DNA of 64,000 nucleotides from Vicia villosa (Eukaryota; Streptophyta; Magnoliopsida; Fabales; Fabaceae). Numbering within the stretch: position 1 is the stretch's first letter; the number at the start of each line of letters is the position of its first letter. The notes under the pieces were generated by a model. It ran no database searches. It saw only the letters and a list, made by a program, of their open reading frames with translations, and was not told the DNA's origin. Positions 1 through 10,450 of the stretch are shown one piece after another. The position numbers were made by a program, and so were the translations under genes. Location: assembly GCF_029867415.1 (NCBI RefSeq), contig NW_026705295.1, forward strand, positions 1-64,000, in the 5' to 3' direction.

Positions 1-221
1 AACTGGTAATCAGGAAAGGTAAAGCAATGATGTTCAGGGTCAAAGAACTGGAACAGGACCCGTATCATGTCTTCTTCAAATTTTGAGGTAACCAAATGGA
101 GTAGGTGACCATGCCTTTCAGTGAATTGAACATTCCTGGGGAATTCTGACACTAAGTCTTTTAGTTCAGATGGTACCGTTGAGATGTTGATTCAGATGTA
201 ATCTTTGGTGGCGGGAGCCAT
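1..221 (-). pseudogene. Ogre ORF1, N-terminal fragment with early stop
   Basis: The ATG is at 219-221 on the minus strand, followed by MAPAT, the same start as the intact ORF1 of copy O at 48226. Codon 10 is TGA where copy O has an arginine codon, consistent with a CpG transition. Beyond it the frame still resembles the ORF1 N-terminal region (the segment around the motif HCFTF). ORF1 is an Ogre-specific protein upstream of gag with no proven function. The rest runs off the window. The early stop makes this copy defective unless read through. Confidence 0.88.
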
Positions 222-876
222 TACCTGCAAAAACAAAGGTAAACTCTTTGATCCTTGAAGTGTTTGGTGCAAAAATGATATGCTTATGATGCAAACATGT
301 GGCACACAAAAACAAATCAAACAATAGCCTTAGGTTTAAAGGCTTGCATGGAGCTGATAGGTGATACCCTCCCCACTGAAGTTGAGTTGGTTAAAACCTG
401 TCCTAGAATTGGATTCGGGTTCTATGATCCTTGGAAGTAACATCTCAATACGGCGCTCGAGCGGCCGACCAAAATATTCCTCGAGGATAACTAACTTCGA
501 TCAATTTCAAAGCTAGCCACTTAATAGGCCACAAGTCAAGTTCAACTAAAAAGGTTCTAAGACAAATTAGTGTTTACTGACACTTCGGAAGCCTAATATA
601 CTCCTTGATCGTTTTCAAGGGACATCAGTATAAACCAAAGTATCGCACTAACGATGACTACCAGATCAACCGTATCGGTACATGCCGTACAGTTTCCTTG
701 GTCTATTGTCATATACTTAAGGTATCTCGAGATTCGGGTTAGAATCTTTCACACAAGCAAAATACCCAAGCAAGCCTTTGAAAAATAGAGCAATCAAGTC
801 AAACAATTGAAAACATCGAAGTGATCTATTCTCTTAAGGTAACCCCTTTTGAAAACATTTTGTTTTTGAAAGTATC
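222..876 (-). other. Ogre A leader between PBS and ORF1
   Basis: Untranslated leader of copy A, homologous to 47554-48225 in copy O. No ORF is conserved between the two copies here. The block around 360-470 (GGGGAGGGTATCAC region on the minus strand) is well conserved with copy O around 48050, so it may contain RNA packaging or structural signals, but I see no specific known motif. Confidence 0.6.
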
Positions 877-894
877 TCCCCAGCAGAGTCGCCA
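877..894 (-). other. Primer binding site, tRNA-Arg (Ogre A)
   Basis: On the minus strand this reads TGGCGACTCTGCTGGGGA, 4 nt after the LTR end. It is complementary to a tRNA 3' end finishing in CCA; tRNA-Arg is the known primer of Ogre elements. The same 18 nt occur at 47536-47553 in copy O. Confidence 0.92.
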
Positions 895-1008
895 GTTCTG
901 TGGACCTCCGATTTTTTTTTTTAATACCGGGCCATACCTCTGATCTGTAGAGATACGTGAACTGACTCTTTTTTGTCGCTTAATGCTTTCGCATTTTTGA
1001 AAATTCAC

Positions 1009-1018
1009 AGAGTCGCCA
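1009..1018 (-). other. Partial duplicate of the PBS inside U5 (copy A)
   Basis: Minus-strand TGGCGACTCT equals the first 10 nt of the PBS and lies about 120 nt upstream of it inside the LTR. The same decamer is at 12144-12153 (copy B) and 47458-47467 (copy O). Its role is unknown; it could compete for or position the tRNA primer. Confidence 0.7.
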
Positions 1019-1106
1019 CCGACCTTTTATTTTATCCAATTAAGGAAAGGTTTATAAAAGAAACAGAAAAAAGACCTTTAAGAAATTCTGGGTAAGGGGG
1101 TAGGTT

Positions 1107-1154
1107 ATACAAAGGGAAGGTGTTAGCACCCTTTGTATCCATGGTTATCCATGG
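1107..1154 (-). other. Conserved U5 stem-loop plus CCATGG palindrome pair (copy A)
   Basis: A 10-bp inverted repeat (ATACAAAGGG at 1107-1116, CCCTTTGTAT at 1129-1138) encloses a 12-nt loop. It is followed by CCATGG-TTAT-CCATGG at 1139-1154. The same structure is at 12011-12059 (B) and 47323-47370 (O). In B one stem base differs but can form a G-U pair in RNA. It sits about 210-240 nt before the PBS, where packaging or dimerisation signals are expected; the function is inferred. Confidence 0.7.
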
Positions 1155-3224
1155 GCTCTTAAGTTTGCTTAGCTCACTTGTTTTTCGATCACTTTTCAAT
1201 TGCTCTGAAATTGCTCATATGTGGTTCCAAATACCTTTGTAAATTGAATTTTGTAATGATCCGTGTGTGGATGTATACAAAATGCTTGTTTATCTTTCGA
1301 AAGATGTTTTGAAAAGAACGTTAACTTTGTAATAATCCGTGTTTGGATGTATACAAAGTATTGTCTTTTTTGAAAGTTTTGAAAAATCAACAGTGTATGA
1401 GAATTTTGTTTGTTTTGATTTGAGCAAGCAAACTAGGAGGTCTACCCTGAGTTGTAAGGTCTTTATCCTATTTCCTTTAAAAATCTATCCTTTCACCGGA
1501 TATAAAAGCAAGGTTCGATTTTGTACTCAAAACAGTGGAATTTTGACTTTGATTTTGAAAGGAATGAGAAGGGATTACCTGAAGAGGTGCAAGTGTGATT
1601 GTGATTGGATTCAGATATTTATCTTTGAAGTTAGTGATCTAACGGTTCAATTTTATCTTTGACATACACGCAGTTTATATTTGCTGGAAATTAAAGTGCG
1701 GAAATGTAAAGTGCGGAAAGTAAATCTACGCTATTACATCGATTGTGCAGGAAATGTAAACTAGCCTATTTACATGAATTTGACATCCTATACATTTATC
1801 TAGGAATTTAAATTGCAAGAAAAATAAAAGGCATGTTTTTGGATTTTTTATGATTGGTTTTAATTATAATTAATGCATGATTAATTAAATTAAAATGAAG
1901 AAAAAAGATTTAAACCTAGAAATTAAGTTTAAAATATGTACAAAATATTTGTTAATTAATTTTAAAACAAAACTAATTTTTTTGGAATTTTTGGAAATTG
2001 ATTTGAAATTGATTTAAGTTAATTAAAACATAATTATGCAAATAATTATACAAATAATTAAAACTTAGAGAGAAAATTATTCAAAATATGTACAAAATTA
2101 GTTTATAATATATAAACAATATTTTATATAAAGAACAATTTTTTTTATGATTTTTTGATTGGTTAGAATAATTAAAAAGCAAATATATAAATATATACTA
2201 ATTAATTATGCAAAATATTGAAATTTTGAAGAAAAATAAAATATTTTTATTTCAGAAAATAATATATTATTTTAGAAGTCTAAAAATATTTTTTGTGTAT
2301 TTTTTGGATTTTTAAAACTATTTTTAATTAATTTAACAAAGAAATTAAAATAAAAATAGAAAATAAAAGGATACTAATCAGATGTGGTATGCATGTGAGT
2401 CCATGGCATGGATTGCTTGATATGGTGCGTTGGATTGATGATTAGATACATCTAGTGGCTCAGATTGAAGAGTGCATGATGTAATGATGGGATTGCATGC
2501 ACTGAATTCAAAGGAATTCAAACTTCTGATGGGGTCCACATGCGCCAAAACTAGCCAATAGGGAAGCAGGATCAGGCCACGCGTGCAGTCAAACGTTCAA
2601 CTATACTATTCACCTTCTTCTTCCTTTTTCCTACGGATTTTGCTGCGGATTTAGCAGCCAAATTACCTGCGGATTTTGCTTGCTTTTTCCATGCTTTTAG
2701 GAACCTGCAAAAACGTGAGAGGAAATCAACAAGAACAACCCAGATCCACTAAATGGCATGCTGGGAGTTCATTGGTGGTGTTAGTTTCATTGTTAGAGCG
2801 CTGTAACCATGGGTTCGATGAAGTTGAAGTTTGAACACGCATGAGCACTTGTTAATGGCATGGGGTGATTCTCACGTGGGAGCTAGCATGTTAGGGCCCA
2901 GATATACCTTATGGGACCTCATGAACACGTTAGAGTGATTAGACTACATTGATATTAATTAGGTAGATGAAAACGAAAAATTGATTATGTATGAATATGA
3001 AGAACACTATGCACGTATTATAACTCTTATAGGACAATATTATGAGTTCATTCTTACTCTATGCCACCTTAGAGGATGATTGAAAGTGATTATGTGTATT
3101 GATATTGATTAGAATATGGAATTCGAAAATTACAAAGTGTATGGAAATTTTGAGAATTTTTGTGAGGTTTCTTGCTATGTCTTGCTATAATTTCGTGTGT
3201 GTCTTTGTTGTTGATGTATTCCAC

Positions 3225-3234
3225 TTCTTTTATA
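3225..3234 (-). promoter_or_regulatory. TATA box, probable main promoter of Ogre A
   Basis: Minus-strand TATAAAAGAA lies in the middle of the LTR, downstream of the block conserved among all Ogre LTRs in this window. The matching region in O has TATATATACA near 45411 and in B TATATAAAGG near 9570. A start about 30 nt downstream would define U3/R. Confidence 0.6.
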
Positions 3235-4258
3235 GGCCAAGGGCTGCTTGGAAGTGAAGCTAAGAGCATTGATTGCTTGGTTGAAAGTTTGATTTTTAAA
3301 TATTAAAAATCCTTGAATATTTGACCAAGTCTTCTTCTCCTTTACTTCTCTTGCCTTGCTCTTCAATTTTCTGCAGAAAAATGAAGATTCCTTGATGAGT
3401 CATGCTTAAGATTTAAGCCATCCATTATCCTTGCATTTTCCTTTTAATTTTAATCTTAAAATAAGATAAAATCATGCAAAAATGGATAAAAAAAGGTATG
3501 GGCTTAGTCTTGGTCGTGGGAGGCCCATATCATCATGGAAATGATGTTTGAATGCTGAAAACTTGGCCCCATTTGGAAAAAATACATTTTTGAGCAATGT
3601 TGATTTCATGCATTTTCCCAAAATTTAGCCAACTTCAACAAGGTGTAAATCCTTCAATTTTTGTCATATGAAGGAGATCTTGCACTTTTTAGAAACCTCA
3701 AAGAGTCCTCTAACCAATGTCTTTGGTCTCATGTCAAAATGATTTTTGAAGCTCCTTGTGTGTCCTTTTGAAAAAAGTGTCTTTTTGTTGACTTTGAAAA
3801 TGACCTGTAATGTCTTTGATCATATTTTTCAAATGGTGAATCCAATGACCATGGGATCAATGGCATTTGAAAGATAATTGAATTTCCTTCAAAACAAGCT
3901 TTGGTTTGAATTTTTTGGATGAAGGATGAGAGAGTTATGATCAGTCAAAGTTGAGTTGACTTTTTCAGGCAAAAACCCTAATTTTGAATCTTAGGGTTTT
4001 GTTGATTTTTGATCTTTCCTTGATGAATTATGATCATCCAATGATCAAATGATGAATCCTTTGACAAAATATGGACTTTGACAAAAAATTTCATTTTTGA
4101 CTGTCTGTTGACTTTTTTGGTCAAACGGGTCGTCTGTTGACTGTTTGAGCTGCTGACGGTGCGTCTGAGTGAATTGAAGTTTGAAAATTTGTATGATGGT
4201 ACTTTGAGATATATGGATGTGTATGAAATCCATTTGAGCTCTCAAAAACTTGTTGCTC

Positions 4259-4318
4259 CTGTAAAAACAAGAAAAACCCTGATTAGGGACTGTTTGTGTA
4301 GGAGACAGTTAAGCGTAC
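4259..4318 (-). other. Candidate 60-nt GT-AG intron within the LTR (copy A)
   Basis: On the minus strand a CAG/GTACGC donor at 4318 and a pyrimidine-rich TTTTTACAG acceptor ending at 4259 bound 60 nt with a CTAAT branch-point-like motif. Copy O has the same length and splice signals at 44309-44368. Conservation of both sites between diverged LTRs is the evidence; splicing itself is not shown. Confidence 0.5.
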
Positions 4319-4850
4319 CTGATTTTTGTGCAGTGTTGAGTCTCTGCTAATCGCGTGATATTCAGAAGACTTCTAACACAAAAATCTTGGAAATTTGAAT
4401 TGTGAAAGATTGATTTGATTGATGGTACAAAACACTGAGAATTGTACTGCCAGCAGTTTGGCTGTCGACTGACTGTTCAGGTATTGACGTAGCAGTTAGA
4501 GTGAAAAATCAACAGTCAAAGTTAATTTTCTTTTTTGTTGTTTTTTTGTTTTTGTTTTATGTAAAAAATGAAAGTTTATTTACATGACTTGTTAGAAAAA
4601 CACAGACATAATAAATAACTAATATTTACGGTATGCGGGCAAAATTACCGATAATAACCCTGAAAATCATTTAATGCACAGAAATAGGAATATTTGACTG
4701 GCAGAAAACACACAAAATATTATCTTAGTAATTAAGCAATATTATGACAAATAGTACAACATTTAATACTGACAGTACAAATATCACATACTATATTGAA
4801 CAGTACGACGAATAAACGGTACATTTAAGAAATAAGAAATACGGCAAATT

Positions 4851-5018
4851 TTAAGAATGACGATTAATGACCCATGCTATGAACAATAACATGTAGATGA
4901 TTGGGAGTGCAACTATTGCAGGTCCACACTCTTCAGGACTATGCAGGCAGAAGAAAGTCATGATCACCGTAGCAATGGTGATGACTGTAAGAGACAGTGT
5001 CTCTATCCATTTTGCCAT
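4851..5018 (-). CDS. Small two-membrane-segment protein encoded in Ogre LTR (copy A)
   Basis: This 55-codon ORF starts at 5018 in a good plant context (A at -3, G at +4) and ends with TAA at 4851. It lies 95 nt behind a canonical TATAAATA. The product has a short hydrophilic start (MAKW), a hydrophobic segment at about residues 8-24, a loop CLHSPEECGP at 24-33, a second hydrophobic segment at about 36-51 and a short polar tail, so a small membrane protein is predicted. The copy O ORF at 43618-43785 has the same length with 34 of 55 residues identical by my hand alignment, no gaps, and many V/I, D/E and S/T exchanges. I recognise no family. A remnant of a captured host gene or an accessory element protein are both possible. 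It is too short for standard ORF cut-offs. Confidence 0.6.
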   Translation of the reverse strand: MAKWIETLSLTVITIATVIMTFFCLHSPEECGPAIVALPIIYMLLFIAWVINRHS

Positions 5019-5112
5019 TCTTGTTAGGGAAGAAGAGAAGATGGAATATGAAGTAGAAATTTGAGAGATGAATTAGAATTTGATGTGAGATTTTATGAAA
5101 GAAAATGAGAGG

Positions 5113-5120
5113 TATTTATA
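5113..5120 (-). promoter_or_regulatory. Upstream TATA box preceding the LTR small ORF (copy A)
   Basis: Minus-strand TATAAATA in a CTATAAATACC context, 95 nt before the ATG at 5018. The homologous site in O reads CTATAGATA at 43507-43515, a weaker form. A start about 30 nt downstream would give a leader of about 65 nt. It is separate from the probable main promoter near 3230. Confidence 0.55.
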
Positions 5121-5635
5121 GAATGGAAAGAAAGAAAGAGACGTTGGGGAATGATGTGATTCCGTACAAAAGGAAAATTTGAGTGGAAGTAAGATTTGAA
5201 AGAAAGTGTATGATAGTGTTGGAAAAAGAGAGATTTGATTTTTGAAAAAAGAGATTTGAAAAGATTTTTGCAAATAATGGAATATAGTACAAAAATTAGT
5301 GGGAAACAAAAGATAATAATAATCTACTTGTTACCAGTACAGTCTGAGTTTCCTGATTCTGCGCCTGCAAAAAGATTTAACTCTGTACCAATTGTGTCAG
5401 TACTATTTACCTGTAAATAAATAAATAGCATGTGTGAAGTAATAAACAGTATTTGGCGTTTGCGTAAGAATAAATTCAACTGCAAGCCAAATTACTGTAT
5501 AAGAAAAATTCTAAAAACTAAGTATTTCATATGTCAGGATATTTGTTGAAATAAAAATCCATGATTATATGAGACCCTTAATTTTCAGATTGGAGTTTTC
5601 TTGAAATATATGTGGGCAAATTTTGGGGTATAACA

Positions 5636-6660
5636 CATATGCATTGCATCTCATGAATTCATTATTAAACATATTTTGCTACATAATTTCGAATGTTAGC
5701 ATCAGGAAGAATTTGCACAGGGTACAACTAATGACCAAAAGTTATCTCGACAGAAGAAATCATTTCAGAAGCCACGCCTCCTACATATACAAGGGGGATA
5801 ACACAGTTTATCTAGTCGATCTGGGGCAATCAGGTCAAGATTCCGAGAATCTCTCAAGGATTCCAAACAGTCGAGGGCATACATCCCAAGTAGACCTGCA
5901 GCTACTTCCCAATCAACATGGGGCATTGTCCTAAGTCTACAATTACTAGGGGCACGCGACCCATAGTGCACATCTCATAAAGTCCTCACAAGGCGAATCT
6001 CTCCAGAGTCCCTAATGGCAGGGGCAAAGCTAGGCAAGGCCTATTTGACACTTTGATCAATACTCACTGGTGTATCCCAATCAACATAAATCCAGGAATG
6101 GCAGTCACTATAAACACTGGGGGCAATGTTCAAGGCATCCATGTCTTCCCACATGATCATATCACCACAGAGTAATCCTCAAGAAGATATCTTCAAACGT
6201 TCTCGTCTCAACAAAGACTTATTTCCTCAACAGAGTTTACATCTTCGACACTGCCGTTTCTCCGATACTTTTCTTTTCTCAGGTGTATTGGTCTCTCTTA
6301 CCCCCGGTCAGAGCATGTCAAGATCGATCTTTCAAATTACTTCTTTCCCCAAGCAGAAGTCAAAAATCCCCAGCAGAGTATCCTCGAGCATGAAGCGGGA
6401 GTTCCTACTAAAACGGAAGACTAGTGCTCTGTATTCTCCACAACAGTCAGGGATTTATTTTCCCCGCCAGACGCTACTACAATCTACTATCATCGTTAAC
6501 AGCATTTTGCATTCATAACATACATACGCCTCATGGCACATGCATAACACTCTCATTCATTTCAAAAATAAACATTACAATACATGTATCGCGACATTGC
6601 ATAAAACTAACGTTGTTTTTTCAGTCTATTTTTACAAATCAAATGAACATTATCTTCTAG
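5636..6660 (+). other. Copy B 3' untranslated region, non-repetitive part
   Basis: About 1 kb between the A insertion point and the tandem arrays. It resembles in style the region 57560-59080 of copy O (runs such as CCCCAGCAGAGT, TTTCCTCAACAGAG, many short CAT-rich segments), and no frame shows a pol domain. An open frame at 6126-6518 codes for 130 residues without recognisable domains and is probably fortuitous. Confidence 0.55.
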
Positions 6661-7110
6661 ATATAGTGCAGAGATAATTAAGTGAAAGATTTAATTCTGA
6701 CACTCATTCAAGACAGAGATTTAGTTCTGATACTTAATTTTGGATATCTTCCAGAGATAGTTCAGAGATAATCAAGACAGAGATTTAGTTCTGATACTTA
6801 ATTCTGGATATCCTCCAAAGATAGTTCAGAGATAATCAAGACAGAGATTTAGTTCTGATACTTAATTCTAGATATCCTCCAGAGATAGTGCAGAGATAAT
6901 CAAGACAATGGTTTAATTCTGATACTTAGTTTCGGGTATTCTTCAGAGATAGTTCAGAGGTAATCAAGACAATGGTTTAATTCTGATACTTAGTTCCGGG
7001 TAACCTCCAGAGATAGTTCAGAAATAATCAAGACGGAGATTTAGTTCTGATACTTAGTTCCGGGTATCCTCCAGAGATAGTTCAGAGATAATCAAGAGAA
7101 ATTCAAAGAC
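6661..7110 (+). repeat. Tandem array 1 in copy B 3' UTR (about 62-bp unit, 7 copies)
   Basis: Units centred on GATAGTTCAGAGATAATCAA and TTTAGTTCTGATACTTA recur about every 62 bp with a few substitutions each. Tandem arrays just upstream of the 3' LTR are a known Ogre feature and a source of satellites. Confidence 0.85.
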
Positions 7111-7114
7111 CTAA

Positions 7115-7640
7115 TTCTATCATCACGAACGGTGTAGACATGATCAACATTCAAATCAACAATCCAAGATCTAAATTCATCAAAGCAAACAGTGGAGACG
7201 ATCATTCCAAGATCTAAATTCATCAATACAAACGGTGGAGATGATCATCCTAAGATCTAAATCAGTTACCCCACAAGGTGCTGAGACGATCGACATTACA
7301 AGATCTAAATTGGTGACCCCACAAGGTGACGAAACGATCAACAATCCAAGATCTAAATTCATCAATACAAACAGTGGAGACGATCAATCCAAGATCTAAA
7401 TTCATCAATACAAACAATGGAGACGATCATTCCAAGAACTAAATTGGTTACCCCACAAGGTGCTGAGACGATCGACATTCTAAGATCAAAATCAGTTACT
7501 ATACACGGTACTAAGACGATCGAAGATCCAAGATCTAATTCTATCATCACGAACGGTGTAGACACGATCATCCTTCCAAGGTCTAATTCAGTTACTACGA
7601 ACGGTGCTGACACAATCAACCTCCAACAAACACTTCTCAA
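7115..7640 (+). repeat. Tandem array 2 in copy B 3' UTR (about 44-bp unit)
   Basis: About twelve units built on CCAAGATCTAAATTCATCAA, then ACAGTGGAGACGATCA or a variant. Units alternate between two subtypes (TTCATCAATACAAAC and GTTACCCCACAAGGTGC). Long open frames on both strands here are caused by the repeat period and are not genes. Confidence 0.85.
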
Positions 7641-7654
7641 TACATCTGAGCTCA

Positions 7655-8150
7655 GATACAGCCTAACGTACGACTCATTCTGGTACTTCTCAATATAAAG
7701 GATCTAGTCTAACGTACGACTCATCCTAGGACACAACCTGGCGTATGGTGTATTCTGACAACTATCAACACAGGGGACCTGGTCTAACGTATGACCCATC
7801 CTACAGCCTAACGTACGGCTTTCTAGACATCTATCAAAGCAATCGGACCCAGTCTAACGTATGACTCGTCCTAAAGTACAGTCTAACGTACGACTTACTT
7901 ATCCAGACATTTATCAATGCAATCGGATCCGGTCTAACGTACGACCTATCCTTCAGCCTAACGAATGGCTTTTCCCGACATTTAACAATGCAAACTGGAC
8001 CCAGTCTAGCGTATGACTCGTCCTAAAAGTATAGTATAACGTACGGCTTACTTTGACACTTATCAATACAGTGGATTCAGTCTAACGTACGATTCATCCT
8101 AAGTATATCCTTCAGATACAGTCTAACGTACGACGTATTTTGACTCTCAT
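7655..8150 (+). repeat. Tandem array 3 in copy B 3' UTR (TCTAACGTACGACT unit)
   Basis: At least twelve copies of a core CAGTCTAACGTACGACTCAT and variants, spaced irregularly at about 25-60 bp, forming a two-level repeat with ATCAATGCAATCGGA spacers. The core contains the palindrome CGTACG. Confidence 0.8.
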
Positions 8151-8160
8151 GTCTATCAAG

Positions 8161-8270
8161 CTGGATGGCATCTTTAAGCCCATCTCAATCAAGTCTCTCA
8201 ATATCCTGATGGCATCTTTAAGCCCGTCTCATAAAACACCTGGATGGCATCCTTAAGCCCATCTCCGGCA
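8161..8270 (+). repeat. Tandem array 4 in copy B 3' UTR (3 copies)
   Basis: Three copies of CTGGATGGCATCTTTAAGCC with a CATCTC tail, separated by about 45 and 38 bp. Copy O has related words at about 59620-59700 (GATGACATCTGAAAGCCCAT, GGCATTTCTCAAGCC). Confidence 0.75.
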
Positions 8271-9569
8271 AAAATTCCCTGTCTCAGCAAGGGCAAATTC
8301 CTGGGTATTCTAGTGTTCAATCCTCTTCTACCTTCAGATTCCAACTGGTATACAAACCAATCTACATTCTCAGGTTTAAGAAGATTGAACAGGGGCAGCT
8401 GTCATACCAAAAAAATTTCCCATCATATTTCAATTCACCTGACTTTCAAAAGTTCAAAGATACCCAAGAAGGAAACATGCACCACTCTCCTAAGCAATAA
8501 GCCTCTGAACTAGGGTTTTTGCCTTTCTCAAAGGAAACTCAAGCTCTGATACCTCAAGTGGACTTCATGGCTTCCCACATGTCGCAAAGAATCCCCATGC
8601 CAATTTTCAAGCCCTAATTCCCAAGATTGCACAGTCAACTGCTCAAAAGATCAACAGTAGACCAGTTTGACCTAAAAGTCAACCATGGTCTCTATACAGT
8701 CAAAACTTCTGATTTTTGGTGAACATCGACATTTTAATGTTAGATTCATCATTTGATCAAGGTTTGATCATGATTCATCAAGAAAATATCCAAAATCCTC
8801 AAAAGATAAAGTTTCTAAATTAGGGTTTTTAAGAGAAAGTCAACCCAACTTTGACTGGTCATATCTCTTCCATACTTTCTCATAAATTCCCCACCCAAAG
8901 CTCAATTTTAAGGAAATTTAATTCTCTACAATTTTGTCTCTCACATGCCAAGGCAAAAAATGCATCATTTGAGAGATATGAGCCAAAACATTACGGGTCC
9001 TTCTAGAAGCTCGCAAAAAGCTGTTTTTTGTCAGGAGCAATATCATCAAGATAAAATCACCAAATGAAAAATGTGTTCCAAAGTGGCTTGTAGAAGACAT
9101 CTTAGGATTTCCAAAAAGTCCTAGATCATTTCCATATGATAAATATTGAATGAGTTATGATTTGCACAAGTTGGGTAAAAATTGGAAATTGCTTGAAGCC
9201 CTAAGTGAACAAAATCTAATTTTTAAGTAATGGGCCTTTAACTTTGGATCATCCACGTGATATTAATCCTTTTGAGAGCCCATAAACCAATTTCCACTTA
9301 TTTTATGATTTATTTAATTTAATTTTGGATTTATTCATTTAATTACAAAAATAAATAAATAAAATCATGATTTAAGATGCAAAGATCATATGATTAATCC
9401 TTTTAGATTCAAATTGATTCTAAATTGGCCATGAATCCACATCACATGTGAGAAAAGAGCATGAAAATAGAATTGGCCATATTTGGAAATATTTTATGAA
9501 AAGCAATCAAATCTCCTCCAATCTTTTTTCTTGCAAACCAAGCCAAGTATTAACCCTAATAAGGTCTTC

Positions 9570-9579
9570 TATATAAAGG
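9570..9579 (+). promoter_or_regulatory. TATA box of copy B LTR
   Basis: TATATAAAGG in an otherwise GC-richer stretch, about 1.17 kb into the LTR, at the position matching the TATA elements of A (3225-3234) and O (about 45411). Confidence 0.55.
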
Positions 9580-10375
9580 CAACACATTCAGTATTTAAGG
9601 GGACGAAATTTAGAAAAGGAGGCTAGGGTTTCAAAGCTTCCATGAATTCATAAAAACTAGGGCAAGAGAAAGTTTGCATTACAGCCATTACCAACGGTTC
9701 CCAAGCATCAAATCATCTCCTTGGAGCATCCAGAAAGCCATTCCAAACATTTGCAAAGCTCAGAACGTGTCATACACTCTTCACTAAGGTTGCACCATGG
9801 TGGTTATGATTTTTTAATTCGAACTCTCTACATACATAATATGAGTCGATTCTATTAATGTACATGTTGCTATAATGATGTTTAGGATTTCTTTGAATCC
9901 TTTTTCGTGAGTTTAAACGCAGGTAGGAGAAGCTACCATGATTAGGGCGTAAGCTTTGATTTTAGTCGTATCTCCATTTGCAGTACGTTCCAGGCAAAAA
10001 GGGTAGCTCCATTGGAACTGCAAGGTCCTTATTAGATGATCTGGGTTGAAAGACGTATTTGTTTCGTCGTTTGTTCACGTGTTTCAGGTTGCAGGCATGA
10101 TGAAGAAAAACCTGCGGAAAATTCTGCAGGTAAAGCCGTAGCTGTATCCGCAAGTATTTCTGCAAGTCTAAAGGAAGGGGATAATGAACAGTGACGCTGA
10201 CCAGTTGACTGCGTGCGTGCTGCTTCCCCATTCGCTGGTCAACCTCTCCATTTCTCTCTCTGTTCCTATTGGTCCGGTGCAATGCTAGTGGGCCCAATTT
10301 GACTGTTCTCAGAAATTCGCAGTTAAATCATTAATGTTGTTATATATTTATTGGTGGTGAAATCATTAACGAATG

Positions 10376-10450
10376 AAAAAGCTGGCTCGGTTGGCAAAGA
10401 ACACAGATTCACAATCATCAAGACGCGGGCTCGATCCCCAGCGTCACACT
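10376..10450 (+). other. tRNA-like Pol III promoter remnant (possible SINE head) in copy B LTR
   Basis: TGGCTCGGTTGG (10383-10394) resembles a tRNA A box and GGCTCGATCCC (10428-10438) resembles a B box, at tRNA-like spacing. No acceptor stem or complete cloverleaf can be drawn, so this is not a tRNA gene. A tRNA-derived SINE head or a tRNA pseudogene caught in the LTR is plausible; A and O lack it. Confidence 0.4.

Larger units (their letters stand above)
1..5635 (-). mobile_element. Ogre-type Ty3/gypsy retrotransposon, copy A (5' end only)
   Basis: Reading on the minus strand from 5635 leftward, this holds a complete 5' LTR (899-5635), a PBS for tRNA-Arg (877-894), an untranslated leader (222-876) and the first codons of ORF1 (1-221). 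The order LTR-PBS-leader-ORF1 matches copy O at 42974-49569. The LTR is about 4.7 kb, typical of Ogre. The body and 3' LTR lie beyond the left edge. It abuts the 3' region of copy B at 5636, so A probably inserted into B; CATAT at 5636-5640 is the expected target-site copy, but its partner is outside the window. Confidence 0.93.
899..5635 (-). repeat. 5' LTR of Ogre copy A (about 4.74 kb)
   Basis: On the minus strand the LTR starts at 5635 with TGTTATACCCC and ends at 899 with CA next to the PBS. It is collinear with the copy O LTR at 42974-47531. From its 5' end it holds a TATA box (5113-5120), a 55-codon ORF (4851-5018), a 60-nt intron-like segment (4259-4318), a second TATA box (3225-3234), a very AT-rich stretch (about 1850-2350), a stem-loop (1107-1138), a CCATGG pair and a partial PBS copy (1009-1018). 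Several minor open frames here are not conserved with copy O and are not annotated. Confidence 0.93.

Noticed and set aside
7362..7698. Open frames of about 90 codons on both strands
   Set aside because: Produced by the tandem array period; repetitive low-complexity products.
6661..8150. CRISPR-like array
   Set aside because: Direct tandem repeats without unique spacers, in a plant retrotransposon 3' UTR.
10376..10450. Functional tRNA gene
   Set aside because: A and B boxes are imperfect and no acceptor, anticodon or T stems can be paired.
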